This document shows, piece by piece, positions 48,838 to 59,210 of a stretch of 64,000 nt of DNA (positions are counted from its first letter, which is position 1; each line of letters begins with the position of its first letter). Both the position numbers and the translations under genes were made by a program. Under the pieces are notes generated by a model. It was not told the origin of the DNA, searched no databases, and saw nothing but the letters and a program-made list of their open reading frames with translations. The DNA lies in assembly GCF_001649575.2 (NCBI RefSeq), contig NC_051438.1, positions 23,975,543-24,039,542 of the forward strand. Reading direction: 5' to 3'. Origin of the DNA: Kryptolebias marmoratus. Taxonomy: Eukaryota > Chordata > Actinopteri > Cyprinodontiformes > Rivulidae.

Positions 48838-51574
48838 ATGAGTCTGTTATGGCTTACACTGGTTCTTCTCCATCAAGGATGTAAGTAAATGTACCATTTA
48901 CAGGAACTGAAACGTAGTATGCTCTCAGATAAGTAACTTTAAGGTGTCGTTAAGGGTTATTGTCTTCTAACTTTGTTCTATTGTTTTATTTTGTTAATTT
49001 GTATTGTTTTTACATCTAATTTGTTTTATATTTCATGCAGATTCTTTGGTTCCAGTGGTCACAGTTCAACTTGGTGACTCTGTGACTTTCATGTGTTCTT
49101 TTACTGAGACGTTTCAGACTGTCAGATGGCTTCACTGGTACAAGCAGACTACAGGAGAAAATCTGAAATTAATTACCATGATACGTAAAAGTACAAACCC
49201 TACCTTTGGACCTGGAATTTCAGCCTTAAGATTCAATATAACTTACTCTCCGAATATTAGCAATTTGACAATTCTGAGCACAAGTAAAGAAGATGAGGGG
49301 ACGTACCACTGTGCTCATCTGGGCTGGATTGAAGCTACTTGGACAGGAACTTATTTGTCAGTAAAAGGTAACTATGTAATGCTGATATTCACAAACCTAC
49401 AACTGCGCTGTGCAGATATTCAATAGTGCTAAATGAAGGCAGTTCATAAAGTTTTTTTTAGTTTTGAAGATGATTAACTTTAGTGGCAGCTGTAGTTGAC
49501 AGAGCAGAGAGGAGTAGCTGGGTCCTCAGTCTCATGAATTTGTTTGGTGCTTATTTGTATGCATTCCTTCTGTTGTGAATTCACTTTAAGATAAACACAA
49601 AAAAACTGTTCTTGGTTGCAGGATTGTTTAAATACTTACATCCTGAGGTGTTTGTCTTTTGCTGCACTGTTGAAACTTTTGAATAGTTTTCTTCCAAGAC
49701 CAAAGGCAAATATCCAGATGTTGAACTTTATTTTAACCCAGTTTGTAACTTTATTCAAATTGATGAATATTAAAACTCCCTTTTGTATGTGAAGTTTAAC
49801 ATTTCAAAATGTTTGCCATGATGACATCTATTAGTGATAACCTTTATTTTATCCACTTCTTGTGTCTCACCGAAACAGATTATTATTCTTACATGTTTTC
49901 AGAAGAATATATAATGTATCTAAGATAGTTAAATTTTATGGTAAAAGTGTGATATAATTACTTGGTTCCAAGGCTTTAGCAGCTAAACTTGACAAAGTTT
50001 ACAACATTTGTATTTAAAGGCCCCTTTCTCCCTAAATAAACCTTTTTACTTGAAATTGCAGAGATTTCTACAAAAGGTTTGTGAGGAAATTATTAAATTT
50101 ATATGATTCTTTTGTTTTAAAATACTGCACTTTTGGACTGTGGAAATGAAAAGTTTTCAAAAATGGCTAAGTGATAGCTTTATGAACCATGTACATATCT
50201 ATGCCCATGACAAAAAAATTGTGACAAACACATATCAAACATTTTAAAAACTTTTTTCTTGCTTTAAAAAAAAACAGTTGAACTATTTGTAGCTGCTGTT
50301 TGATATTTATTTCATTTTTATGCATGATCAAGATAAAAAATTATATCCTTATTAATAATATTGTTATTATAGGAAAGTCTGAGAGGACCTCCAGGTACAC
50401 TGTTGTTCAGCAGACATCAGTTTCAGATCCATCTCATCCGACAGACTCAAAGGTACTGCAGTGTTCAGTTCTCTCTGACCCTGAGAACAAAGACTGTTCA
50501 GGAGATCCCAGAGTGTTCTGGTTCAGAGCCAGGTCAGAAAACTCTCATCCAGATGTTATCTACACTGATGGGAAAAGACCGGCTAACTGTGATCTGACAC
50601 GTGACTCTGAAAGGAGATGCAGTTACAACTTCTTCAAGAACATCAGCTCCTCTGATGATGGGACGTACCTCTGTGCCATCGCCACATGCGGACAGATATT
50701 ATTTGGAAACAAAACTAACCTGAAGATGGGTATGTTTTTGTGATACTGGAGATAATAAACAAATGTTTCTCAGTAATTTCACCACCAAACAACATTTTCA
50801 GAAGCAACTATATGTTGTTTTTAACTTTGTTTTCTAGATGAAACACCAAGTTCTGAAACCCTTTTGTTGATAGTCACAATAATCTGCCTGACCATTTCTG
50901 TGACTGTAAATATTGTTTTCATCTGTTATCGAATTCAAAGATCAGCATGTAAGCAGCTTAAAGGTAAGTGTTGTTTACTGTATTACATGTTGTAAAACCT
51001 AAGAAGGTAGAGGTGTAGTACAGGAAACAAATACTCCATCCTCAGTTATGAACTAATATAAATTTGTAATTCAGTACAATAAAATACAGTTCTAAAAAGT
51101 TTTATTTTATATACAAATGTTTTAAATAAATGTCTTTGCACTGTAGCACTTGGTAGCACAAGAATAATTTCTATGAGGACAGTAAAGTATAATTTACTGT
51201 TAGTGTACCTGTACCTTTAAGCTTAATAGTAATTTAATAATGAACACAATTTAAGTGTCCAAAAATGTGTTTAATATGTGCAGAAGGCTCCTCTTCACAA
51301 ACAACTCACAATGGCTTGAACCAAATGGAAGAGGATGTAGTAAGTAATGATACCAAATAACATTTTTTGGTGTTAAACTGAAATCATTGTATAGAGCTGG
51401 GTGTAACAGTTTAACTTTGAGATAAAAATGTAGTTTTCTGCACAGATTGGAGGTGGACAGGATCTGAATTATGCAGCATTAAATTTCTCCGGAGGGAAAG
51501 CACCAAGAGGAACGAAGAAGAGGGAGTTGAGGACTGAAGAAAGTGTGTATTCACAAGTTAAAGGATCAATGTGA
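48838..51574 (+). CDS. NITR-like two-Ig-domain inhibitory receptor, gene D
   Basis: Exons 48838-48880, 49041-49367, 50373-50729, 50838-50963, 51284-51339 and 51446-51574 give 345 residues. The signal peptide is MSLLWLTLVLLHQG. D1 has TFMCSF, VRWLHWYKQ, NLTILST and DEGTYHCAHLGW, and ends TGTYLSVKG. D2 has LQCSVLSD, VFWFRARSE and YLCAIATCGQILFGNKTNLK, with six cysteines; the J-like FGxGT is FGNKT. The uncharged TM (LLLIVTIICLTISVTVNIV) is followed by YRIQRSACK. The tail carries LNYAAL and SVYSQV, two consensus ITIMs. It lies between the H3 retrocopy and gene E. Its 3' flank has been copied to 55874-56333. AATAAA at 51661-51666 may be the polyadenylation signal. Confidence 0.87.
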
Positions 51575-51697
51575 ATGTGCTCAGAACTTACATTATTTTG
51601 GTCACACAAATATTTTTGTTTTACTGGCACTGTTTTGAGTATAATCAGACTTTTGGGGAAAATAAAAACAAGATTATGTAGACTAACCTGGCTCCTT

Positions 51698-52155
51698 AAC
51701 AAGATAAAACACACGTGTTTGATTCAAACCTAAAGCTGTAAAGTCTTTCTTTACGGAGAAAAATAAAAGTGTTGGAGACCAAACTAAATTTGAACTGAAA
51801 TAAACTTGATCTTAAAATTCTTAAATGAGAATGCACAACACGATTGCTGAGAAAATTATTAGCATACCCCAAAATGCCCTGAGTGCACCATTTACTGAAT
51901 AAACAGTCAAAAAATCAAGCATTGTGCAATTTTTACTTTTCATACTTTGAAGCCAGTGTGAAAGCAGTTCTGATGTCTGAAGTTCCTGTGGAAACTAAAA
52001 GCACATCTGAACATGTTTAAACATGTTCCTTTTGGACAGTTTTTATGAATGCTGTAATTATAGTCATTGAACAAAGTGACTGATTGATTATAAAACAGTA
52101 ATTTGTCTTATCATGGTTTATAAAATGTATTGTTTTCTGGTTAATTGTATTACTT
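51698..52155 (+). repeat. Gene D 3' flank, source copy of a local duplication
   Basis: These 458 bases recur almost unchanged at 55874-56333, behind gene E. The block starts AACAAGATAAAAC and ends AATTGTATTACTT; one early two-base indel (CACGTG versus CACATGTG) was noted. Confidence 0.9.
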
Positions 52156-52951
52156 ATTACACTTGCAAACAATAAAAAAATGTGAAAGATGTTGACTAAA
52201 TAAGCAATCAAGTGTGAACAATAAACAAGATATAAGTGCTGCTGAGCTGGGTGCTACATGTCGGGCTTAGCTTGATGTGGGGGCCCAATGTGGGGGCCCC
52301 TACTTTAAAAAAAACCCCAAACAAAACAAAACAAAAATACGGCCTATTTAAGAATATGTTGCACGATGAAAGCACATGTCCACTGTGTTGAAACAAAATA
52401 AATGTTCAATATGAGGAAGAGGAAGAGCAGAACAGATCAAATGTGAGACAGCAATAAATTTCCAATATGATCAATCAGTTTATTATCCATTCACTCTGAC
52501 AATGATTTGGCAATATATATTAGTATTTTTGTATTAGTATTTAGTACATTTTGTAAGTTAACATAATATTTCAGTAACAATAATGAAAAAAAATTAGTTT
52601 CATTTAAAAAAAAATCATACATTTTATTGAAACTAATAAACTTAGGAGAAAGCAGAAAATGGTGAGTGTGACAGAAAATTCACTATGAATGTATTCTGTG
52701 GAAACCAATCAGATCCTTTTGACATTCTTTGTTACCACTCCTCCTTTCGTCTTTTAAGACATCAAATCCTAAGTGTCTCTAATGCATTAAAATATAGGTG
52801 CAGGGCGGGGCCAAACATGACAAGGGGAGGGCACTACCTGGTGCTCCCCCCATGCCTGCAGGGCTCTCCGCCCCACACATCAAGACCCTACTGATGAGTC
52901 TTTTAAGACATCTTTTAAGACATCGAGTGTTGAGAAAAGAAAATTGTCAAG
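52156..52951 (+). promoter_or_regulatory. Gene E upstream region, altered receptor promoter
   Basis: The region aligns with the upstream regions of C and D: ACCAATCAGATCC sits near 52704 and CCTAAGTGTCTCT near 52768. The ETS word GGAAGTG of B, C and D is missing at the matching place, where the sequence reads GACAGAAAATTCAC. About 130 GC-rich bases (about 52797-52890) are inserted between the TATA-like element and the ATG. The 12-base TATA-like unit CTTTTAAGACAT occurs at 52751 and again twice in tandem at 52900 and 52912. Upstream of 52685 lies AT-rich DNA with a short GGGGGCCC island (52277-52300) and nothing else recognised. Confidence 0.5.
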
Positions 52952-55017
52952 ATGCTTCTGTTGTGGCTCACGCTGCCTCTCTTCTATCAAGGATGAGAGT
53001 CTTATCTATGGGTATAGTGAAATAAGTTCTCATTTAGGTACCTGCTAGTTGTGATACTTCACTGTTTTAGTTCTATCTAACTACTTGACTTTAAAGATTG
53101 TATGCTAATTGTTGTTATTTATTACAGATGCTTTGGTTCCGGTGATCACAGTTCGTCTTGGTGAACGTGTGACTTTGACTTGTGCTGTTTCTGAGAAATC
53201 TCAGAGCATCACGTGGATTCACTGGTACAAGCAGAGTGCAGGAGGCACTCTGAACCTCATTTTTATGCATCAAAAAAGCATAAACCCCAGCTTCGAACCA
53301 GGATTTCCTGCTTCAAGATTTAGTGCTTCAAGTGATGAAAAAATGAGCAATCTAACAATTCTGAGGACAGTTGAACGGGATGAAGGAATATATCACTGTG
53401 CTCATATGGACTGGACTAAATCTACATGGTATGGGACTTATTTGTCAATTAAAGGTAATTATAAAATCTAATTTTCTTACACAGAAGGAAAGGCACACTT
53501 GGTGGTAGCTACTTTTGTGGTACTAATTTTGGAGTGTTTTTTATTCAATGACGTGTATTCTTTCGGACATATAAAAGAATAAAGTCACATGTTTATGGTA
53601 AAATGTAACAACAAGAATATATTTATTTGCTCCCATGTCTCTGACAACTGAACTCTATGATTACAGGGACTTTCTTTAGAGGCCACTTTTGATCACTTAT
53701 TTGTATATGTTTTTTCTAAAACTATACCAATATCAACAAAAGAGTTTGTAAGGAATTAAATATATATTTCCTGTGTATTTTTTGTAACTCTTTCACACAG
53801 TGGTCCTTTAAAGTGCCTTGTGACCTAAACAGGATTTAGTGGGTACAGAACTTAAGTGAGTGAAATGTAAACTTTGCCAAAAACTCAAACTGACAACAGC
53901 TTTGTCTGTACCTATAAAAAAAAAAAAAAATATGCGCATACACTAAGCAGTTTACACAAGTCTTCAAAATTGTTACATTTGATCTACCCTCTGGGGAACT
54001 GTTTGTAACTATCTAAATAATTCCATGTTTTATTATTATTATTATTATTACAGGAAACTCTAGGAGGACATCAAACTACACTGTTGTTCAGCGGTCAACA
54101 GAATCAGATCCAGCCCGTCCAGCAGACTCAGAGACGCTGCAGTGTTCAGTTCTCTCTGATTCTGAGGACGAGACGTGTTCAGAGGATCTCAGAGTGTTCT
54201 GGTTCAGAGCCAGATCAGACAACTCCTTACCAGATGTTATCTCCGCTGACGGAAACAGACCTGGTAACTGTAGCAAGAAATCTGGCACTCAGCGGAGATG
54301 CAGTTATGAGTTCTCCAAGAACATTGGCTCCTCTGATGATGGGACCTTTTACTGTGCTGTGGCCACATGTGGACAGATATTATTTGGACAAGGAACCAAA
54401 TTTGAAAGGGGTATGTTTTGTAAACTTGAAGGATTGTCACGTTTTATAACAAAGATTAATTTTTGAGCATTTTTCTGATGCTTTTTACTGATGAGTAACT
54501 TTCTTTGATATTACTTTTGTATCTATTATCTTCCAGAAATCAACTTGAGGTCAGCAGATTTCAGTCCAGTCAGTTTTCTGCTGTGTGCTCTCCTGGCTAT
54601 AAGTCTGATTGTTATAGTTATTCTCACATGTTCTGCCAACAAAAAAAATTGTGACCATTTTCAAGGTACGAGAAAACTTGGATTATTTCTTACTTAGAAC
54701 ATGTTGCATTTTTTATTTATCATTTGTTTAATTTCACAATCTAGTTGCTGTTAAGCAGAATGAAAACTGTGGCCAGAAAACACAAGAGGTAAAGTATTTA
54801 AGCTCCAAATAACTTTTACAATTCTCCAAATAACTAACTGACAAAATATTCTGAAAATGCATAATTTCTGAACTGATTTGATTGTTCGCAGATAAATGAA
54901 GAAAGATGGATGTATTCTGCCGTGATCTTTTCTGTGATAAAACCTGATGAGAGAACAGTGAAAGCTGCATCAGAGAGTCAGAGGATCTACGCTGCAAAAA
55001 CTTGTTCTTTGTTCTGA
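52952..55017 (+). pseudogene. Chimeric NITR-like receptor, gene E, probably disabled at its first exon
   Basis: Candidate exons are 52952-52994, 53128-53454, 54054-54410, 54537-54665, 54745-54788 and 54892-55017 (341 residues if spliced). The signal exon, MLLLWLTLPLFYQG, ends GGAT followed by GAGAGT, where B and D have GTAAGT. The donor is therefore GA, and reading through meets TGA at once. D1 and D2 are intact and nearly identical to gene C: two D1 changes, Ile to Val and Phe to Ser; WIHWYKQ, YHCAHMDW and CGQILFGQGTKFE are all present. TM and tail exons belong to another class, shared with F (lengths 129, 44 and 126 against 129, 44 and 129). The tail has WMYSAV and RIYAAK, neither a consensus ITIM. 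A non-canonical splice or another first exon could still rescue it. AATAAA lies at 55063-55068. Confidence 0.75.
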
Positions 55018-55721
55018 TATGTCAAATACCTGTACACAGAAAACAAAATGTCAGTTTTAAATAATAAACTTTTAATACCACATTTATGCCTGTAACAACC
55101 CAACCACCTGTCTAACGTTGAGTACTTTCTTATTTTTTTTTTTAATAAAACATCTTTGGCCTGTCAGCTCACAGAAAATAACATCCAGGGGTGTAGAATT
55201 ATATGATTATTAAAAAATAACTTTCAGGCCATTTGTGTTAAAACTTGATAAAATCAAGTAGAAGATTATAGATGTGATATGAATTTAACAAAATAAAAGT
55301 AAAAGAAACAACTAAAGGAAAGGAGAGCATGATTATGAATCGGTGTGTTTATATTTTTTAAAGTTACATCAGATTATCATAAATTAATCGTTCCTATCAT
55401 GAACATGTTTTTAATATTATCTGTTTAAATTATTTGGTCTTCAAACTAAACTGATAAGACTCATTAAACCTATAAAATGCAGAACTACATTTGTTTTTGT
55501 TTGTGGGTTGTTGTAATTTTGTTGATTTATGCTATGTTTAATTATTTGTTTTTATAGTTAGTTTGAGTTTATCTTAATTTCGTGACTAATTTAGTTTTTC
55601 ATGCATGTGTTGTTTTGTTAGTAGTAGTGTGTGACGCTGCAAGTTTTGGTATCAATCCGATACCAAGGAAATAAGGGCTAGTATTGCTTACATCAATACA
55701 AATATCAGTACTTTTATTAAA

Positions 55722-55850
55722 GTGGCTGTATCATTATATTGCTAAATCTGAATAAAGTTTTATGACCTTTTAGTTTTATTCCCATTTGATTATTATTTGA
55801 TTAAAATTCAGGACAGACTCAAGTCAAAGTTTATAAGTATTGTCTATTGT
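55722..55850 (+). repeat. 129-bp direct repeat, copy 1
   Basis: Identical by eye to 56352-56480; begins GTGGCTGTATC and ends TTGTCTATTGT. Confidence 0.92.
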
Positions 55851-55873
55851 ATTGTATTTATTGTATTGTCTAT

Positions 55874-56333
55874 AACAAGATAAAACACACATGTGTTTGA
55901 TTCAAACCTAAAGCTGTAAAGTCTTTCTTTACGGAGAAAAATAAAAGTGTTGGAGACCAAACTAAATTTGAACTGAAATAAACTTGATCTTAAAATTCTT
56001 AAATGAGAATGCACAACACGATTGCTGAGAAAATTATTAGCATACCCCAAAATGCCCTGAGTGCACCATTTACTGAATAAACAGTCAAAAAATCAAGCAT
56101 TGTGCAATTTTTACTTTTCATACTTTGAAGCCAGTGTGAAAGCAGTTCTGATGTCTGAAGTTCCTGTGGAAACTAAAAGCACATCTGAACATGTTTAAAC
56201 ATGTTCCTTTTGGACAGTTTTTATGAATGCTGTAATTATAGTCATTGAACAAAGTGACTGATTGATTATAAAACAGTAATTTGTCTTATCATGGTTTATA
56301 AAATGTATTGTTTTCTGGTTAATTGTATTACTT
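55874..56333 (+). repeat. Copied gene D 3' flank
   Basis: Near-identical to 51698-52155, same orientation, lying between the two 129-base repeats. It includes no exon of gene D. Confidence 0.9.
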
Positions 56334-56351
56334 GTGACTTACTTGTGACTT

Positions 56352-56480
56352 GTGGCTGTATCATTATATTGCTAAATCTGAATAAAGTTTTATGACCTTT
56401 TAGTTTTATTCCCATTTGATTATTATTTGATTAAAATTCAGGACAGACTCAAGTCAAAGTTTATAAGTATTGTCTATTGT
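56352..56480 (+). repeat. 129-bp direct repeat, copy 2
   Basis: Second copy of 55722-55850; preceded by a short ACTTGTG duplication. Confidence 0.92.
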
Positions 56481-57949
56481 TGCATTATTTTCGAGTTGTA
56501 AATACAACGAAGCAACGCTTCCCTTCCTATCTGCCATTTCTTGCTGCAGCCACGCCAGACTGAACCAATTCTTGATTCACATGATCCTGAGTCATTTGAT
56601 GCTCCAACATTAAAGCACAAGAGGAGGAAGAAGGAGCAAAGTTTGCCTTCTATGATGAGCGTGGCTCTTGGAAGCAGTGAGACGTTCACAAACAGCCGGC
56701 AAAATCATTATTATTACACTGATATCAACCAATACTAATACTATTACTAATACTTCTGTTCACCTCCTCCAGTGTCTCATTAAAAGATTGTTTTTCATTT
56801 GACTTCCTCTTGTGGGTTTTCTGTGTTCAGAGATTTTTAAAACACACCACACTGATGTCATCTGTTTCATTTACTTTTCATTAATAAAACTGTATTAACT
56901 ACTTTGCAATTAATTTATATAGCAATGCTTTCCATCTTGTTGAAGGAGGAGGATGGATCATGTGTATATTAGGTGCACATCTGAGCTATTTTATGGTTGC
57001 TAGTAATGAAGAGGAAACAGGAAATATGACGTAAGAAACAGCATCGTGACAAACACAGACCCCCTGCACTCTGATCGGGGATGTTGTGATTGTATGTTAT
57101 TAAGGTGCTTTGTATAAAAGACAAGCTCTTGATCAGATGCTGTTTTCTTTTTGTCAACTATATCCTGACAGTGAAGAAAGCTGCTACACTGAATGTTCTA
57201 GTCTTATACAACATCATTTTTTAAATTTAGTTTTGGTTTTTATCATTTTACCATAAAGTTAAGCATACATTCTCATTTTATGTATTGTTATTTGCTGTCA
57301 GGATTATGTATTTTCTCTGTTATATCACATTAAGGGCAGCTGAAAGTGAAACCTTCATTGTCTTACATATAAATGTCCTCCAGTGATGCTGTTAGAGGAG
57401 TGCACCACCTCTCCTTACCTGTAGAGTAAAAGCTGTTTAGGGGATGTAGGGTGTGACCGACACCACCTCTTCATAAGCTGTGTTCTTCCTGCTAACAAAA
57501 CTTGCAGTCAAGACCATGTAGCTAAACCTGTTTTTCCATCAACAGGTATTTTTGTTGCTCATTCAATATGGAATTATCTACTCCCAAATGAACAATTTTC
57601 TGGCCTTTGAAAAGTTATTTGTGCTACCACTTTGACAGAATTCATATCCTCCACAATATATTGATAATGTGTTTAATGTGTTGCTCCCTGACCTTCAAAA
57701 GATGACTTGGAAGGTTTAAGCAGAGTAAAAACAGAAACTAACTCAAAACAAGCAAACTTACTTAGACTAAATTACCATGTCTTCTCACACATGGCTCATC
57801 TGCATCATTTCCATAATTCTCTGCAGCAACCAAATAAAATAAAAACAGATAGACTAGTGTAACATGATATAGGCTTTGAGGGCCAATGTGATGCTAAGAT
57901 ACTTAAAAAATGTGAGTTCAGCTTTGAGTAGTTGGTGTAAACCATTTAG

Positions 57950-58100
57950 TTAGACCAGTGGTGCTCAATCCTGGTCTTATAGGGTCTGTATCCTGCATGT
58001 TTAACTTGTTTCCCTGCATTTCAGCACATCTTCAAGTTCTGCAAAAGCCTGTTAATCCCTCATTCATTCAAATCAAGTGTATCAAAGCAGGGCAAACAAA
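57950..58100. repeat. Dispersed repeat fragment
   Basis: CAGTGGTGCTCAATCCTGGTC, then GTCTGTATCCTGCATGTTTA, CTGCATTTCAGCACA and AGCCTGTTAATCCC follow the layout of a common fish repeat. Weak assignment. Confidence 0.4.
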
Positions 58101-58199
58101 ACTACTTTTATAAGAGATATTTTTTGCATTTCAGAATTGTCAGGAAGGTGAGCGGCAATAAGTGGGTCTGAACTGAAATTTGTTGGTCGGGACAGAGGC

Positions 58200-58565
58200 A
58201 ATATAGACACGTTCTATATTACAACAAAACATTTTCTTTTTCCAGCAGACATTGTTCAGTGGTAAAACCAGCGGAACTAATGTGACGGTCTTGTTGTACT
58301 GAAGTGGGCGGAGCTTCACTTGGGTTACTGGTGAGGGGCTGGGCTCGGCTTATGGTTGCTAGGTAATGGATGTTGTGACGCAATAATCTTGAGGTTTTTG
58401 AAACAGGTTGTTTTGCAAACACCAGAAAACATTTACTTATTGTCAAAAATGGCTGGGTGTTTTTTTTTCTTTTGTGCTTGGACTGTTTCTAGAAGCAGTA
58501 GATACCCAAATGGAAGTACAAAAACATGCAAGAAGTGAATTTTGCATAATAGGTCCACTTTAAAG
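58200..58565. repeat. Non-autonomous DNA transposon (MITE-like)
   Basis: The block has no coding capacity. It contains GTGGGCGGAGCTTCA, then GGTTGCTAGGTAATGG, and ends TTTTGCATAATAGGTCCAC; these words occur in a frequent fish element whose ends read ATTATGCAAAA. Terminal repeats were not resolved. Confidence 0.45.
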
Positions 58566-59109
58566 AGTTGTCTTCCTTTAGTGCTGAAGAACCAAACAAT
58601 GTCAGAAAAGAAAAAAGTTGTTAACGTTTTTCTCCTTTTAAGATTGTTCTACAGTGTTACACGTTTACGCATGGATATTGCACCTTTTTAATAAGAACTT
58701 CCTAACATGATTTCATATTTCATCTTTTTATGCATTCAGGTTTTGTTTGACAAACATTTTCTATGTCTGATAGGGAAATTATCTTATAACTTGAACAACA
58801 AAAATGATATCTTACATTTTATTTTGTTTTAAAATATCAAACTGTAGTACTTACAAAAATATGAGAAAACCATAAAACATGGCATAATGTGTCATCTTTA
58901 GCCAACTTCTTCTGTTAACATAAATTTGTTTGTTTGCTGAATACACGAGGTCGAATGACCTGTTAATTAGGGGTATACGTAGAATATGTGAAAACTAAAC
59001 ATACAACTTTTTTTTACAGTTACCGTCAGCTGAAAAGTTTAAACACTTTGTTATTTCAGTTTTGGTTGAAAAAAAAAGGTTTGTGGTTGTAAAGTGAAAC
59101 GTCACAATA

Positions 59110-59210
59110 AAAACACCAATCAGATTGTTCTAAAATTGTTCACACCCACCTGACAAGATTATATTAGAGTGGGTCATCTCCTGATGTGGTTTTAGTCGAA
59201 CGCAGAGACG
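59110..59210 (+). promoter_or_regulatory. Putative promoter of receptor gene F
   Basis: CACCAATCAGATTG at about 59114-59127 shares the CCAATCAGA word of genes B and C, about 90 bases before the ATG at 59211. No GGAAGTG word was seen close to it. Confidence 0.45.

Larger units (their letters stand above)
55485..57566. repeat. Segmental duplication, left copy
   Basis: Parts of this stretch match 62477-64000 in order: 55485-55577 with 62477-62570, 56458-56750 with 62566-62865, and 56757-57566 with 63189-64000. The last part differs at only a few bases, for example CTTACC against CTCGCC. The right copy lacks the 129-base repeats and the gene D flank, and has about 320 extra bases at 62866-63187. 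Confidence 0.85.
55018..59109. other. Intergenic region E-F, built of duplicated blocks and repeats
   Basis: No gene is supported. From left to right: unique AT-rich DNA, a 129-base direct repeat (55722 and 56352) around a copied gene D flank, the left copy of a segmental duplication (55485-57566), and two dispersed repeats (57950-58100 and 58200-58565). Frames such as that at 56969-57157 are carried by the duplication and have no domain. Confidence 0.6.

Noticed and set aside
56969..57157. 62-residue minus-strand frame, found again at 63401-63589 with identical sequence
   Set aside because: The repetition comes from the segmental duplication, not from protein conservation; no domain or start context supports a gene.
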